Shown here: piece after piece, positions 1 to 10,079 of the stretch | How the letters are laid out: each line of letters begins with the position of its first letter | Position numbering within the stretch: the first letter of the stretch is position 1 | Origin: Poecilobothrus nobilitatus | Lineage: Eukaryota; Arthropoda; Insecta; Diptera; Dolichopodidae | DNA length: 64,000 nt | NCBI GenBank assembly: GCA_947095535.1 | Contig: OX352774.1 | Span: forward strand, 234,261,825 to 234,325,824 | Direction of reading: 5' to 3' | Notes under the pieces: generated by a model | The model's database searches: none | Seen by the model: the letters and a program-made list of their open reading frames with translations, nothing else | Told to the model about the DNA's origin: nothing | Translations under genes and position numbers: made by a program

Positions 1-2280
1 ATTTTTATTTAAAACTTTTTCCAATTTACTGATTTATGATAAATGGTCATCAAAATTACATATATTCAAAATAAAAAAACTTTTTTTTTTATTCTTAAGT
101 ATATTCAAAAAAAAAAAAATCAAAAAATACAGATTTATTATATATTTTTTTTATATTTTTTTATATATTATTTTACATTCTTAATTAACGAATCAGTGAT
201 GGAACATTTAAAAAGTAATTCATTAGGTATAATAATATTTTTAATATATATACACACTCGTACACACAGTTTAAAATTAGATTTAACCTTGATTTTTATT
301 AAAATTTATTACAAAATTAAATGACTCATAAAAAATTATTTTTAAATTTAATAAAAAAAAAATATTATTTACATATATATGTGCATACATATTATATACG
401 TATAACCTAACTGACCTAACCTAACTTAATATTATTTTATAGCTTGAATATTCTACAGAGTTCTTTTTTTAATCAATTATATTCTAAAATAATTAAGTAA
501 TTAAGTATTATTTTGTTGTGTTGTGTACCTTTTTATGATTTTAAAGTAGAAATTGGACCATGTTAAACCAATAGGATTAGACCATGACCGTTACTTGGCT
601 TAAAAAAAAAAAAAAAAACATCTAATCACGTTCAGCTAATAATGAAAATTTCACTCGACTTTAAATGACAATTGTTGCAAATTAATTTGGTATGTAACAT
701 TATATAAAATTTACAAGAAAAATATGTAAGACTTTGTTAAAGTTAAATCATATCTCAAAAAAATACAAGGAAGTTTTAAAGGAACCCGAAAAATCACTAC
801 TATAAAGTGTAGTAATTCGGTCAAGGTTGTTCAAGAGTGATTTGTTAACAATAACCACAATTTCATGTAATTTCTCCTTTAAGTTAAAAATGCATTTGCA
901 AAATGCAAATGCAATTATGTATTATATGAAACGGAACTTTCTCGGTTAATACCGAACCATGCGTTTTTCACATTTGGTCATTTTATATCTTATATTGAAA
1001 CATTTTTTAATTACTTCGATTAGTTTTTTTTTGTCACTCAATAATTTTATAGTTTGCAATAAATAAAATAGAGTAGCTACAAGGGCAGTTTTCTAAATTG
1101 TTAATGAGATATGAGTTAAAAAAAAAATCTAAATTATAATATTGCTAAATCCAATAGATTTTGTTTCTAAGTTCGCTAAAATTTCCTTTATTAAAATTCA
1201 AAAAGTTATTTATCAAATTAAATTCATCTTATAAGTATCTAAATTATATTTAACAACTCTTTCCCCTTTTACAAAACAAAATATTATGTTTAAGTTGACA
1301 AAAAATTTTTTGAAACAAAAATAAAAATATCAATCTTTCACACTTATAGGTACAAACATGTTAACATTAAAAATAAAATAAAATTTTAACATTTTAATTA
1401 AAATCAAGGATTAAAAAACATAAACCCATATGAGTAGGAGTAAAATCTATTTAAATCTTTAAACACTTTGAAGGTTTCGTTAAGAATGAGAATAAAAATT
1501 AACAAATTTAATACTCTGTTTTTTTTTTTTTTATTTTTTTTGTTTACTTTTTATTTTTATTTTTATTTCTCTTATTTTTCTTTTCTTTTTTTTTTCTCTT
1601 CTTTTCACTTTTTATTTTATATCCTTAATTTTTATAATTTTATATTCCAGATAAAATATTAACACATCCTTTTTTTGTTATGTTGTTAAATAATATTTTA
1701 ATTTATTATTTATTTTTATTTTTCTATTAAATTTTTATTAAAATTAAAGGAAAAGAAAAAAAAAGGAAATTTTTTTATTTAACTTTTACCACTTTTATTT
1801 CCCACACTTCCTTTTTGTTTTCACTTGGCTAATAAAAAAAAATTTTTTTTTTTTTTTAATTTTTATTTAAAATGTCCTTTCTTTCAAATTATTAAAGATA
1901 ATTTTATTATTAATTTTGTAATTTAACAAATAATAACATTTAATTTTAAAATTCATTATAACTGAAATCTGAGAAGAAACCAATTGTTTTGTTTTTTTTT
2001 CTCTACAGTCGAACAAAACGTTCTTTAAATTTTTTAAAAATTTAAAGGCAAAAACAAAAATAGAAAATTCAAAACAAAAATATCGAGATTTTTAAAATTT
2101 TTGTGATAGAATAACTTTTTTTTCTTTACGTATTATGTTTTTCATGAATCCGCCCGTTTTTTATTTATTTTTATATGCAATGTTTACATATTTTTGCGAG
2201 ACCGTAACTCTTCTGTTTACATGTTTTATAATATTACATGTATACGCCCGGACCGGTATTTTATATAAATAATACAATTA
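1..2280. other. A/T-rich non-coding stretch
   Basis: No coding sequence is supported here. It holds poly-A and poly-T runs, a pyrimidine-rich tract around 1517-1620, and short AT alternations near 360-400. The open frames at 43-324 and 1468-1662 translate almost only to Phe, Ile, Tyr, Lys and Leu, as expected from low-complexity A/T DNA. A short cluster of telomere-type units is listed separately. Confidence 0.6.
404..428. repeat. short interstitial TTAGG-type telomere units
   Basis: The plus strand reads three CCTAA units plus degenerate neighbours (CCTAA, CTGA, CCTAA, CCTAA, CTTAA). The complement is the TTAGG unit typical of many insect telomeres. Only about five units are present, so this may be a chance cluster or a small interstitial remnant, not a chromosome end. 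Confidence 0.35.
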
Positions 2281-2700
2281 TATATGTGTACCTATATGGA
2301 TATTCTGATTTTTTTTTTATTTAATTTATATATATATGTATATTACATACATATAATAACTATATTATATAAAATAAATTTATATATAGCATGTACATTA
2401 TATAATATGTTAAAATCTTCGCACACAATATTATCTTATATGAAGCACAGCACTCGAATTTTTATCTTTTTAATTCACTCAAGATTGCAATCTGTTGTAA
2501 TTTCAGATATTCTTTGTTTTCCTTTTTTACCAACTACCAACAGATAAAAATAAAAAATTTAATGCTTCCTCTTTTTAACAAAAAAAAAAAAAAACAAAAA
2601 GTTTTTCAGATTTTTGTTTTATTTTTTTTTTTTGCTTTTAATTTCAAAATATTAAAGCACACATAAAAACGCACCAAAAACAAAAAATTAATTTTTTACT
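2281..2700. other. A/T-rich stretch, nothing coding seen
   Basis: It contains AT-alternating DNA with TATA-like strings (around 2258-2272) and poly-A runs. The 87-residue open frame at 2284-2547 has no recognisable domain and no supporting splice or promoter context. Confidence 0.5.
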
Positions 2701-2880
2701 ATAATTCCGCTTCCGCGACTTCACTTCACGACAACGAGATAATAACTGAAATGAACTGAACTAAAAAAAAAAAAAGTTACGAAACTTTAATGTTAAATTA
2801 GTACAGTACAGTACACTGTAGACAGCGCGGTTTGATGAACTTCTATCCAGTACAGACAAATTGCATTGCATCCAACTAAA
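2701..2880. other. higher-complexity island, function unknown
   Basis: This stretch is clearly less A/T-rich than its surroundings. It contains CG-bearing words (TTCCGCGACTTC, GACAGCGCGG) and a self-complementary cluster of GTAC/ACAGT words at 2801-2820. Such islands in A/T-rich insect DNA are often 5' leaders or promoters, but no linked exon is visible on either side. A regulatory role is only a possibility. Confidence 0.2.
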
Positions 2881-4377
2881 AACAAAAAAAAAAAAAAATA
2901 CAAAATATAAAACATTTTTTTTTATCTCAACTCACTAAAAAAATATTATAGATACAATACACAACCTGTAAAAAGAGAATAATGAAAACAATCTTATTAC
3001 ATCTTGCAGATATTTTTTCTTTTTTTAATTTTTTTCATTATTGTTATTTAACAGATACAAATTACACAACAGAAATAAAAAACCGAGTACAGTTCTGATT
3101 ACATGATTACATTATTATGTTTTGATTCACATCACATGTTAAGAGAGAAAAATACATAAAATAAAAAAAAAATTAATAATTTGGAGTGAAAAACGCACAT
3201 TTCTCTATTTTCTGTTCTCAAAACAAAAAGAAAATTAAACTGATAAGAAAGCACTCATTTTTTTTTTTTTGTTTCTTTTTTTTATTCCTAATCTCAAATA
3301 CAGTGCATTAAAGAAAATATTTCACTCGTGTAGAGAATAGCTAGAAGTAGAGCCTACAAAACAAACAACAATAAAATATTGAGAAGAAAAAAACAGAAAG
3401 CCGGTAATGAGAGAAGTAAAAAATATTTTACAATAAAATGTTGCTGTAAATGTTTTAATGTACATTTTTTATGTTGCTGGAGTTAAATTTGTTTTATGTT
3501 GTTTGATTTTCCAGTTTTAAATGTTGATTCATTAATGGAAAAGTAAATAAAAAAAAAGGTTCATCTTGTAATCTCAAATTACAAAATCTTGTATTACAAA
3601 ATATCGTAAAAAGATTTTGCTTTTACGAAAAAAAATGCATTTTGACGTAGAAAGGGCTGTCACTTCCAAATCACAGACAATTTATTTTAAAGCTGATTTT
3701 GTGATCTAACTCATATTATTTCCATAATAAAGTCCTTAATTTTTTATATAGGTATTATTTTTCTCCTTAAAAAAATATTGTAGAGTTGTTTTTATCAATG
3801 ATAAATTATAAATTCATGTAATTTTGTAATGCAAGATATTGTAGTGTAGGGTATTTGTAATGAAAGATTTTAGCACTCTCCTCAAAATGAAAATGGTGTT
3901 CTTTGTTTAATTATTTTTTTTAAATGCAACAAAAAATATTTAAAAATTTATTATTATCAGAATTATTCATAAAAAAAAAAACCATTTGTGTAAATGTAAA
4001 TAATACACCAAAAAGGAAATATTTTTGAAATGAGAAATGAAATTTAAATTTGTACAACAAATATTTAATTAAAAGGTTTTTTTTTGTAATATTATTATTA
4101 TAATAATAAATATTAATCTATCTATCTTTCTTATTTTTTTAAATGAAATAAAATATATATTGTAAAAAATCTAATATGGAATGAGTAATTTTTTAAAGAG
4201 AATTTTAGTAACTATATGAGTAAATTTAAATATCTGGCGAACATTCATAATATTTGATTGCCTCATTATTAATAATATTATTTTGAATTAGATTAGATAC
4301 AAACTTCAAATCTATGTTGAAATCAAAAAGTTAATAATAAATAACGTTTTCTTCTTTATTTTTTAACCTCTAGTGAA
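2881..4377. other. A/T-rich stretch, nothing coding seen
   Basis: Poly-A/T runs and simple A/T words dominate. I see no exon-like open frame, RNA gene or repeat of the families found elsewhere in the window. Confidence 0.55.
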
Positions 4378-4684
4378 TCATAGATTGTCCATTAACTTTT
4401 TGATACGAAGTAAATCTTTTGAATATTCTGAGAATAATTCCAAGGCATCTAAACGTGAGAATAATTCTAAACATCAGTATGTTTATAATAGCTTGTAGTT
4501 TTTCTGGGATTAGATTCTTCTGATTATAGCCAGGTTTACTACCATAAATATTTTTTGGCATAAAAAAAAATTAAAAATATAATATTATTTTGTCGATAAA
4601 TTCCATGGAATATTTCAGACAAAATAGATGGACTATATAAGGCTAAAATCATTACTAATTCCAGAAATTTTGCAGGACTTAATC
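4378..4684 (-). pseudogene. decayed coding-like fragment, unrecognised
   Basis: Read on the minus strand, three consecutive segments in different frames have a balanced residue mix unlike random A/T-rich translations. The first begins just after a TTTTTTTCAG acceptor-like site (4684 downward) and reads LSPAKFLELVMILALYSPS and onward. A middle part (about 4465-4561) reads IPEKLQAIINIL. The last reads LELFSRLDALELFSEYSKD and ends ...KKLMDNL at a TGA (4378-4380). The frames do not join without shifts, and the gaps are too short for normal introns, so this looks like a degraded copy of a helical protein. I do not recognise the family. The best single frame is 4370-4561, but its second half reads worse than the shifted frame. 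Confidence 0.3.
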
Positions 4685-4952
4685 TGAAAAAAATGTCAAT
4701 TATTGTTCCCTAATTGTTTTTAATATCATTTTATTATCAAAACTTGATTTGAAGTAACTTATGGGGTATAAGTAGATATTTTAAAAGTTCTATTCCTTTT
4801 AAAATTGAAAATTTCTGGCTTTTCTCTAAAAATTTATAGAAAATTTCTTTTTAAGAGTCTGGGAGATATTTCGAGTTTGCAATTTTGCAAAATCGTTAAT
4901 TTCATATGGCCAAAGTCAATTTAGTAAATTGTAATCAAAAAATATTATTATG
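4685..4952. other. A/T-rich spacer
   Basis: No gene is visible. A minus-strand open run after an ATTTTTAG acceptor-like site (about 4770-4840) ends in a stop and cannot be linked to the fragment below it. Confidence 0.4.
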
Positions 4953-5100
4953 TTACATTAATGTGAAAAGGAAATTACACAGTCTTCTTTTTTCAAGTGT
5001 GTCTGTAAATATCGTAAGCAGAAAATATTCTTGCGACGTGTGTGGGATTCGAACACACAGCGTATTTTATACATTCTTATCCATTACGCCATTGAGGCCA
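4953..5100 (-). mobile_element. SINE family A copy, tRNA-headed
   Basis: The reverse complement starts with a tRNA-like head: a degenerate A box around TGGCGTAATGGATAAGAA, then the B box GGGTTCGAATCCCACA-like region at about 5040-5055. A body follows that matches the other family A copies, with TGTAATTTCC towards the 3' end. It lacks the long poly-A tail of the better copies. Other copies in this window are at 24731, 30779, 40894, 42748 and 52692. Confidence 0.8.
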
Positions 5101-5164
5101 GAAAAAATTGTTTCGATTAATAAATTTAAGTTTTTATTTAAAACAAAAATTTTACTTCTTTCAG

Positions 5165-5384
5165 ATTTAAAATATCTTCTAAGTTTTTCGTATCGGTTGC
5201 TACATTAAAAAAGTTCTTCAATAAAAATAATATGTTGATCGCGGATCAGCCTATCATCGCCGCATTTCAAGGGTGTAAAACTTTTATAAACATCAGATCC
5301 ATCAGATGTGCCAGATACAGTGAAAATAATAAAAAAATTTTTCAAGATGTTTTGGATATATACGAAAATATATTAAATCATTAA
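5165..5384 (+). other. possible exon or coding remnant, unrecognised
   Basis: Immediately after a good acceptor-like site (TTTTACTTCTTTCAG, ending 5164) one plus-strand frame stays open for about 73 codons to a TAA at 5382-5384. The part from the ATG at 5232 (MLIADQPIIAAFQGCKTF...) is less A/T-rich and has a normal residue mix. The minus strand is also open across 5210-5370, so strand cannot be decided. No domain is recognised and no partner exon is seen. It could be a terminal exon or a relic. Confidence 0.15.
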
Positions 5385-5861
5385 AGTATAAAATGTAGAC
5401 TAAACACTAAACACCAATGTAATATCTTAATTCATAATATTACGGAAATTAAATATGCATAACATTTCTTAAAAATATCCGTCCAAATTCTCTCCTTATT
5501 ATTCATTAAGTCTCAATTTTCAAAAGCCCATTATTCAAGCATCCTTAGTTATAAATTCTTGTAATAAAAAACAAACAGTACATTAAATGTAATTACATAT
5601 TAAATGTTTAATATTAAAGTTTGATTTTAAGGGTAGTGGTTTTGGTTGATTAAAGTCCACGATAAGAACCTCGTGCAGTTCCTCAGATCGATTTTTAAAT
5701 CTTTAAAATTTAATTTAAAAAATACTCTGCATTTACGTTTGAAGACCACAACTAAAGCTCAAAGACTAATTTATAATATTGATGCAGGTTAAAGATTTCA
5801 AATTGACAAAAATAAACGGAATAGTTGATGTTTATGTCACTGTGATCAACCAAATATTTTT
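5385..5861. other. A/T-rich intergenic stretch
   Basis: No coding sequence was found. The right end holds the poly-A signals of the minus-strand gene at 5931-8264. Confidence 0.5.
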
Positions 5862-5885
5862 TTTATTGAATATTTTATAAAAACA

Positions 5886-5891
5886 TTTATT
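5886..5891 (-). terminator. poly-A signal of the minus-strand gene
   Basis: The reverse complement reads AATAAA 40 bases past the stop codon of the gene at 5931-8264. A second AATAAA lies at 5862-5867. Either could direct 3' end formation. Confidence 0.5.
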
Positions 5892-5930
5892 TTTCCTTTA
5901 ATGCATACTTTTTAGACATTTATTTAAATT

Positions 5931-8264
5931 TTAATCTTCATTTAAAAAAATCCATTTTGCAATACAACCGGTACAGGTATATACTAAAATATATGGAGTT
6001 TTACTTAATTCTGAATTGTAATTGAGAATTTCACGATTTTCTTTAATTTCGTACACTTTAGTTAAACCATGTTTATCCCAAATAATTTTAATTTCTATGA
6101 AATAATTTAAACTTAATCGTTTGGTCATTTCCTTTTCGTGATCAATATAATTTCGTAGTATATAAACATTTTCTATGGCTGCACGTGTACTATTTTGTAA
6201 TCCAAGTATAATTTCCTGTCTTGGATTATAACGTTTACTTCCATAACTTAAACAAAGTCGTACTTCTGCATTTGCTGATAATTTAAATCTAAAATAATTA
6301 TAACGGTTTTTCTTATTATCAATTAATTGCCATTCTCCGTTACCAGGAAGATTTAATGCTACAAATTAAAAACTTCTTTATTTTTTTGAAATTATTTTTT
6401 TTTTTTACATATATGTACTTACATTTTGATATGACCAACCATTTATTTTTTCCATAATAACTTTGAATTCCAATATAATTTATCAAAAACATACCATTAT
6501 CTTTAAATTCTAGTAAAGGTTCTAATAAATAAGATTTGGAAAAACGTAATGTATTATTGTACCAACAAATTGAAAAACCAGGTGATGTTATATAATGCAG
6601 AATATGACGGAAAATTGTAACGTTTAATTTAATGTTAAAATTTTTATAAAATTCAATTTTGGAATTGAAGTTATAGCCAATTTTTATTTGATAATTTGGA
6701 ATAGATTGTTCCTGTTTCAAGTTATTTAAAAATATTGTTACTGGAAATTTGGGTTGAACTCTGGCATAAAAACATTTTTGATTTAGATCCACTGGTATAA
6801 AATAATAATTTACACTTGTGAATTTTTTATCTAGAAATATTTTAAATTAATATTATTATTATTATTTTGTCAATGTAATAATATATGAACATTAATGTTT
6901 CGGACCGGTTGCATATTATGCATGTGGTTCATTTAAATTAATAATTTATGAATCACTTTGTTATGAGCTAATATGCGGTTAAAAATATTCAAAAAGAATA
7001 CACAAGATCCTGAAAATCCAAAATAATTTTGAAAAAAGGACTAAAGCATAAAATAAATAAGACTGCATCTCTTAAAATCTCAATATTATCAAATATTGAA
7101 ATCGTAATTTTGAATTGTATTTCAATATTTTGTCAAAAGGAATGAAGAGAGTCAAGAGAATCAAAAGAAAAGAAAAAATCGAGGATTTTGATAAAACAAC
7201 CAACCATAGTATGTCGTATTTATAGTTCAAGGTAACTGATAACAGGAGTTATTGAAGATATTAACAACAAGTTACTTTGAAGCTATCTATTGATATAAAA
7301 ATTTCTTCTTTTCGAAATCGACAAAATTGGAACAAAATTAAGAGGTTTTAATTTCAGGAGGATATCAGAAGGGTATCACCTCTATTATACATATTATTAA
7401 ACTTATTCGTATAAATAGTAAAGTATTCTATTCCAGACTTACAAATCACATTGGTTTCTAAATAAAACAAAATTATAGATGGTTGTTTCATATATTGCGT
7501 TCCTCAGTTAACCGCAGAAGTAGACAAGAGTTTAATTTAAATCTTAATAGTTTTAATTTTAATAATTGCTAAAATCTAGTTGCTAGTTGAAGTATTCTAA
7601 AAGAAAAGAAAAACAAATCTGACAGAAAACCTAAAATTAGATGGATTAATAATTTCATTCAAAAAGTGGTTGAAAAAGTTGATGACACTGTATAAATTGG
7701 GTGTTGATGAACTATACATTATTAAAAAGAGTTAAGTGTAAAATAAAGCCATGACACTAAGTCTAAAGATAGAAAGAAATATATGAAAATGAATATAAGT
7801 ACTACAGCTATTAATTTATTCCTATAAATTATGATTTAATTTTGGCCCACAAAAAAAAAAAACAGAAGTAAAAAACAGAAGTTTTTCAAATCAACAAAAT
7901 ATTGCTTTGATTCAATTTGTTGCTTTTCGGTTTAGCCCCTTAGGTTTTAAAGGGTTTAGGTTTTTTTTAATTTTTTTAATACAATATTTTATAAATATTT
8001 ATTTAAAATTTATAATAATAAATTAATTTTTAATTATCTATAAAATAGATACATACCAAATGTATTCAAATAAGGCCATGATTTTAAAGTTTCAATTGTA
8101 AAATTATCAAAATTATTATTGTTACTTTTAAAATTTAATATTGTTCCAAAAACTTCTTTGACTTTGTCATATAAAATAAAAATAAAAATTAATGATATCA
8201 AAATTATTAGTCCTATTAAAATAAATGCAATATTTTTATATAATTTTTGATTAATTAAAATCAT
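5931..8264 (-). CDS. membrane-anchored protein with two farnesoic acid O-methyltransferase-like domains
   Basis: This is a three-exon gene: exon 1 8057-8264, exon 2 6423-6830, exon 3 5931-6358 (stop included). Introns begin GTATGT and GTAAGT and end TTTCTAG and TTTGTAG. Both junctions split a codon after its first base, and the spliced frame of 347 codons has no stop. The ATG has an in-frame TAA just upstream. Residues 12-32 are a hydrophobic anchor (IAFILIGLIILISLIF). Residues about 60-205 form one Methyltransf_FA-type domain, with PGFSICWYNNTL and LINYIGIQSYYGKNKW as hallmarks. Residues about 212-345 form a second, with GNGEWQLID, YFRFKLSANAEVRL and QEIILGLQNSTRAA. N-glycosylation sequons sit at residues 54, 139, 161 and 261, which fits an outside location. 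The family was named for methyl farnesoate synthesis in crustaceans, but the fold has no known SAM-binding motif and its role in insects is disputed. I infer a binding or surface role rather than a proven enzyme. Intron 1 (1226 bp) holds a retroelement relic. Confidence 0.85.
7440..7740 (+). pseudogene. non-LTR retroelement 3' relic inside intron 1
   Basis: The plus strand at 7628-7693 reads RKPKIRWINNFIQKVVEKV before a stop. It resembles the basic GRPKxRWxxN stretch at the C-terminal end of many non-LTR reverse transcriptases. The rest is degraded. It lies antisense inside the first intron of the gene at 5931-8264, a common place for tolerated insertions. The match is short and rests on one motif. 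Confidence 0.25.
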
Positions 8265-8323
8265 TTTTAAATGCTTTATTTAAATTAATAAAACTAAAAT
8301 TTTTAAAATAATTTCAAACGAAG

Positions 8324-8362
8324 ATTATTCCGTTCCGAAGATCCGTTCCGTATTCTTCCGTA
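8324..8362 (-). promoter_or_regulatory. CCGTTCC-repeat block upstream of the gene start
   Basis: About 60-100 bases upstream of the ATG at 8264, an otherwise pure A/T region contains TTCCGTTCCGAAGATCCG followed by TTCCGTATTCTTCCG. That is three or four spaced copies of a CCGTTCC/TTCCG word. Position and contrast suggest a promoter or 5' leader element. No TATA-Inr pair is obvious, so the role is inferred. Confidence 0.25.
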
Positions 8363-8605
8363 AAAAAACCTTTGAATTTTTTAAATAAAACTAAAATAAT
8401 TGTACTTTTTATTTTAGAATTTCATTTAATATAATTTAAAAATTAATAAAATGAAATAATTAATAAAAATCACTTAATTACAAATGTATTTAATTAGAAA
8501 TTGCAATAATTAAAGCAATAAATTATAAAATTTTAATGGATTAAAACCACAAGTCAATTAAATTACTAATCAAAATATCAGTAGTTAGCAGTAGTAGTAG
8601 TTAAA

Positions 8606-8705
8606 TACCGCCATTATCATAATAAATTATTATTGATAATGATTATTAATAGTTTAACTAATATTAATCATTATCAATAATAAATTTATTATGATAACGG
8701 CGGTA
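8606..8705. repeat. 100-bp near-perfect palindrome, hairpin or MITE-like
   Basis: The left arm starts TACCGCCATTATCATAATAA and the right arm ends with its near-complement TTATGATAACGGCGGTA. The arms are about 47 bp with only a few mismatches, and the centre is TAGTTTAACTA. It sits about 340-440 bases upstream of the gene start at 8264. It could be a very short foldback transposon or a cruciform-forming regulatory site. No target-site duplication is clear. Confidence 0.8.
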
Positions 8706-9076
8706 CATTAGAGTTAGACTGTTTGAGGTATCGACCTTTCATACGTAGTGCTCAGATTCAAATATCAGTAAAAATTAAAAATTGTTTTCAACTCGCCTTT
8801 GTCCTAATTCAGGTATACATTTGTTGTTGGATGAAATTAATGACAAAAAATAATTAATATTTTATATTAATATATTAAGAATACAAAAATATTTTAAGTA
8901 TATTAGATATATTTATGTTTAACCAACGGGTATAACGGGTATAACAAAAAATATAATATCTATATTATAAAATTTTAACTTATTCCTTATAATTCGCAGA
9001 TAGGTAAATATGTATCTTAACAACAAAAATAAACAAATATGTACCTACCTAACCAAATTTAAACAAATCATTTTCA
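8706..9076. other. A/T-rich stretch with small tandem GGGTATAAC
   Basis: No gene is seen. At 8935-8954 the word CGGGTATAA occurs twice in tandem, resembling the CGGGTATAA terminal word of the repeat family at 10080-12450. It may be an end remnant. Confidence 0.4.
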
Positions 9077-9290
9077 TTATTTCTTGAAACTCAAATATAA
9101 AATTATTAAAAACAAATTTTGAATATCGTAAAATGTTGAAAAATCAAAATGTTGAAATGCGGGGTACATTTTTCGACATATTTTTTTTCCATCCAACATT
9201 TTTATACCCGTATACGAAAGTTCTTTACAGGATATATTAAATTCTACATCACGTTTGTGACACTTTAGATATAACAAACTATATAATATA
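9077..9290 (-). pseudogene. coding-like open stretch, unrecognised
   Basis: A minus-strand frame with a balanced residue mix reads CHKRDVEFNISCKELSYTG, then MLDGKKICRKMYPAFQHFD, ending ...LSFKK at a TAA (9077-9079). It has four cysteines and few low-complexity runs, unlike other A/T frames here. There is no ATG at its start (the frame begins at a TTG), and it runs upstream into the repeat that starts near 9297. It may be an orphan terminal exon or a relic. It lies upstream of the gene at 5931-8264 on the same strand, but no splice pair linking them is convincing. Confidence 0.25.
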
Positions 9291-9296
9291 TCCTTG

Positions 9297-9890
9297 CTCA
9301 GAATCCAATTCTGAGACCGTCCGCACCATAATTCAAAAATTAAAGAAGCTAGAACTCTGAAATTTTTACCATTTCACCTTTGTAAGTTGTAAATTTTTAG
9401 TTTCGCTATTTTAATTGAGTAAACGCATGGGTAGATTTCAGAAGCTGCCATACAACATCTTTATTTGTATGAAAATATCCCACTGAAAATATCGCAGCAG
9501 ATTCGGATAGTTGCCTTACAATTTCCTTTTTTATGTAAGCATAATTTAAATTGTGTTATTTAATTATAGGTAGACATCTGAAATTTTGCAAAAGATGATC
9601 ATGTAATAACTCTGACAAGTTTGGTTATTTTAGTCCAAAAGATTCAGGTGGTTGTCATATCGTAACACATGCGAGTAATTTTTTGTAAAATGTGAAATTT
9701 GATTAGTTCGGGACAAAGGGTTCGAAATGCTGTTATAAAACTCCAAAATTTCCATTTCGGTACTTATTACTTAGTTAAGTCAACAATCTGAAACTTTGCT
9801 AAATATTGTTAAATTTTACGGAAACCTCATATTTGTGTGGGTATCCTAGAGTTGACACAGTCTACTATATCCTCTTTCTCAGTTTTTTAA
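9297..9890. repeat. dispersed repeat related to the CCGTCC superfamily
   Basis: It begins with a small perfect inverted repeat (CTCAGAATCCAATTCTGAG, 9297-9315) and a CCGTCCGC word, followed by phrases such as AAGCTAGAACTCTGAAATTT. It ends with GTGTGGGTATCCTAGAGTTGACA, resembling the 3' segment at 11600-11640. It looks like a diverged member of the family at 10080-12450. Confidence 0.5.
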
Positions 9891-10079
9891 TAATTTATTG
9901 TTCAACCTTGTTTAATTTCAATTTTTTTTTTTCAGCTAATTGACCCACAACTTAAAATATATCGCATCAATTTTTTGGTATCCATATTTTGATAATTGAA
10001 CATAACTAAGAATTTTAAAATTATAGCATTTTTTTAACTGTTTTATTATCAGCTGTTTTCCCAAATCTACAATAATTAT
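9891..10079. other. A/T-rich spacer
   Basis: No gene or recognised repeat is seen between two repeat copies. Confidence 0.4.
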
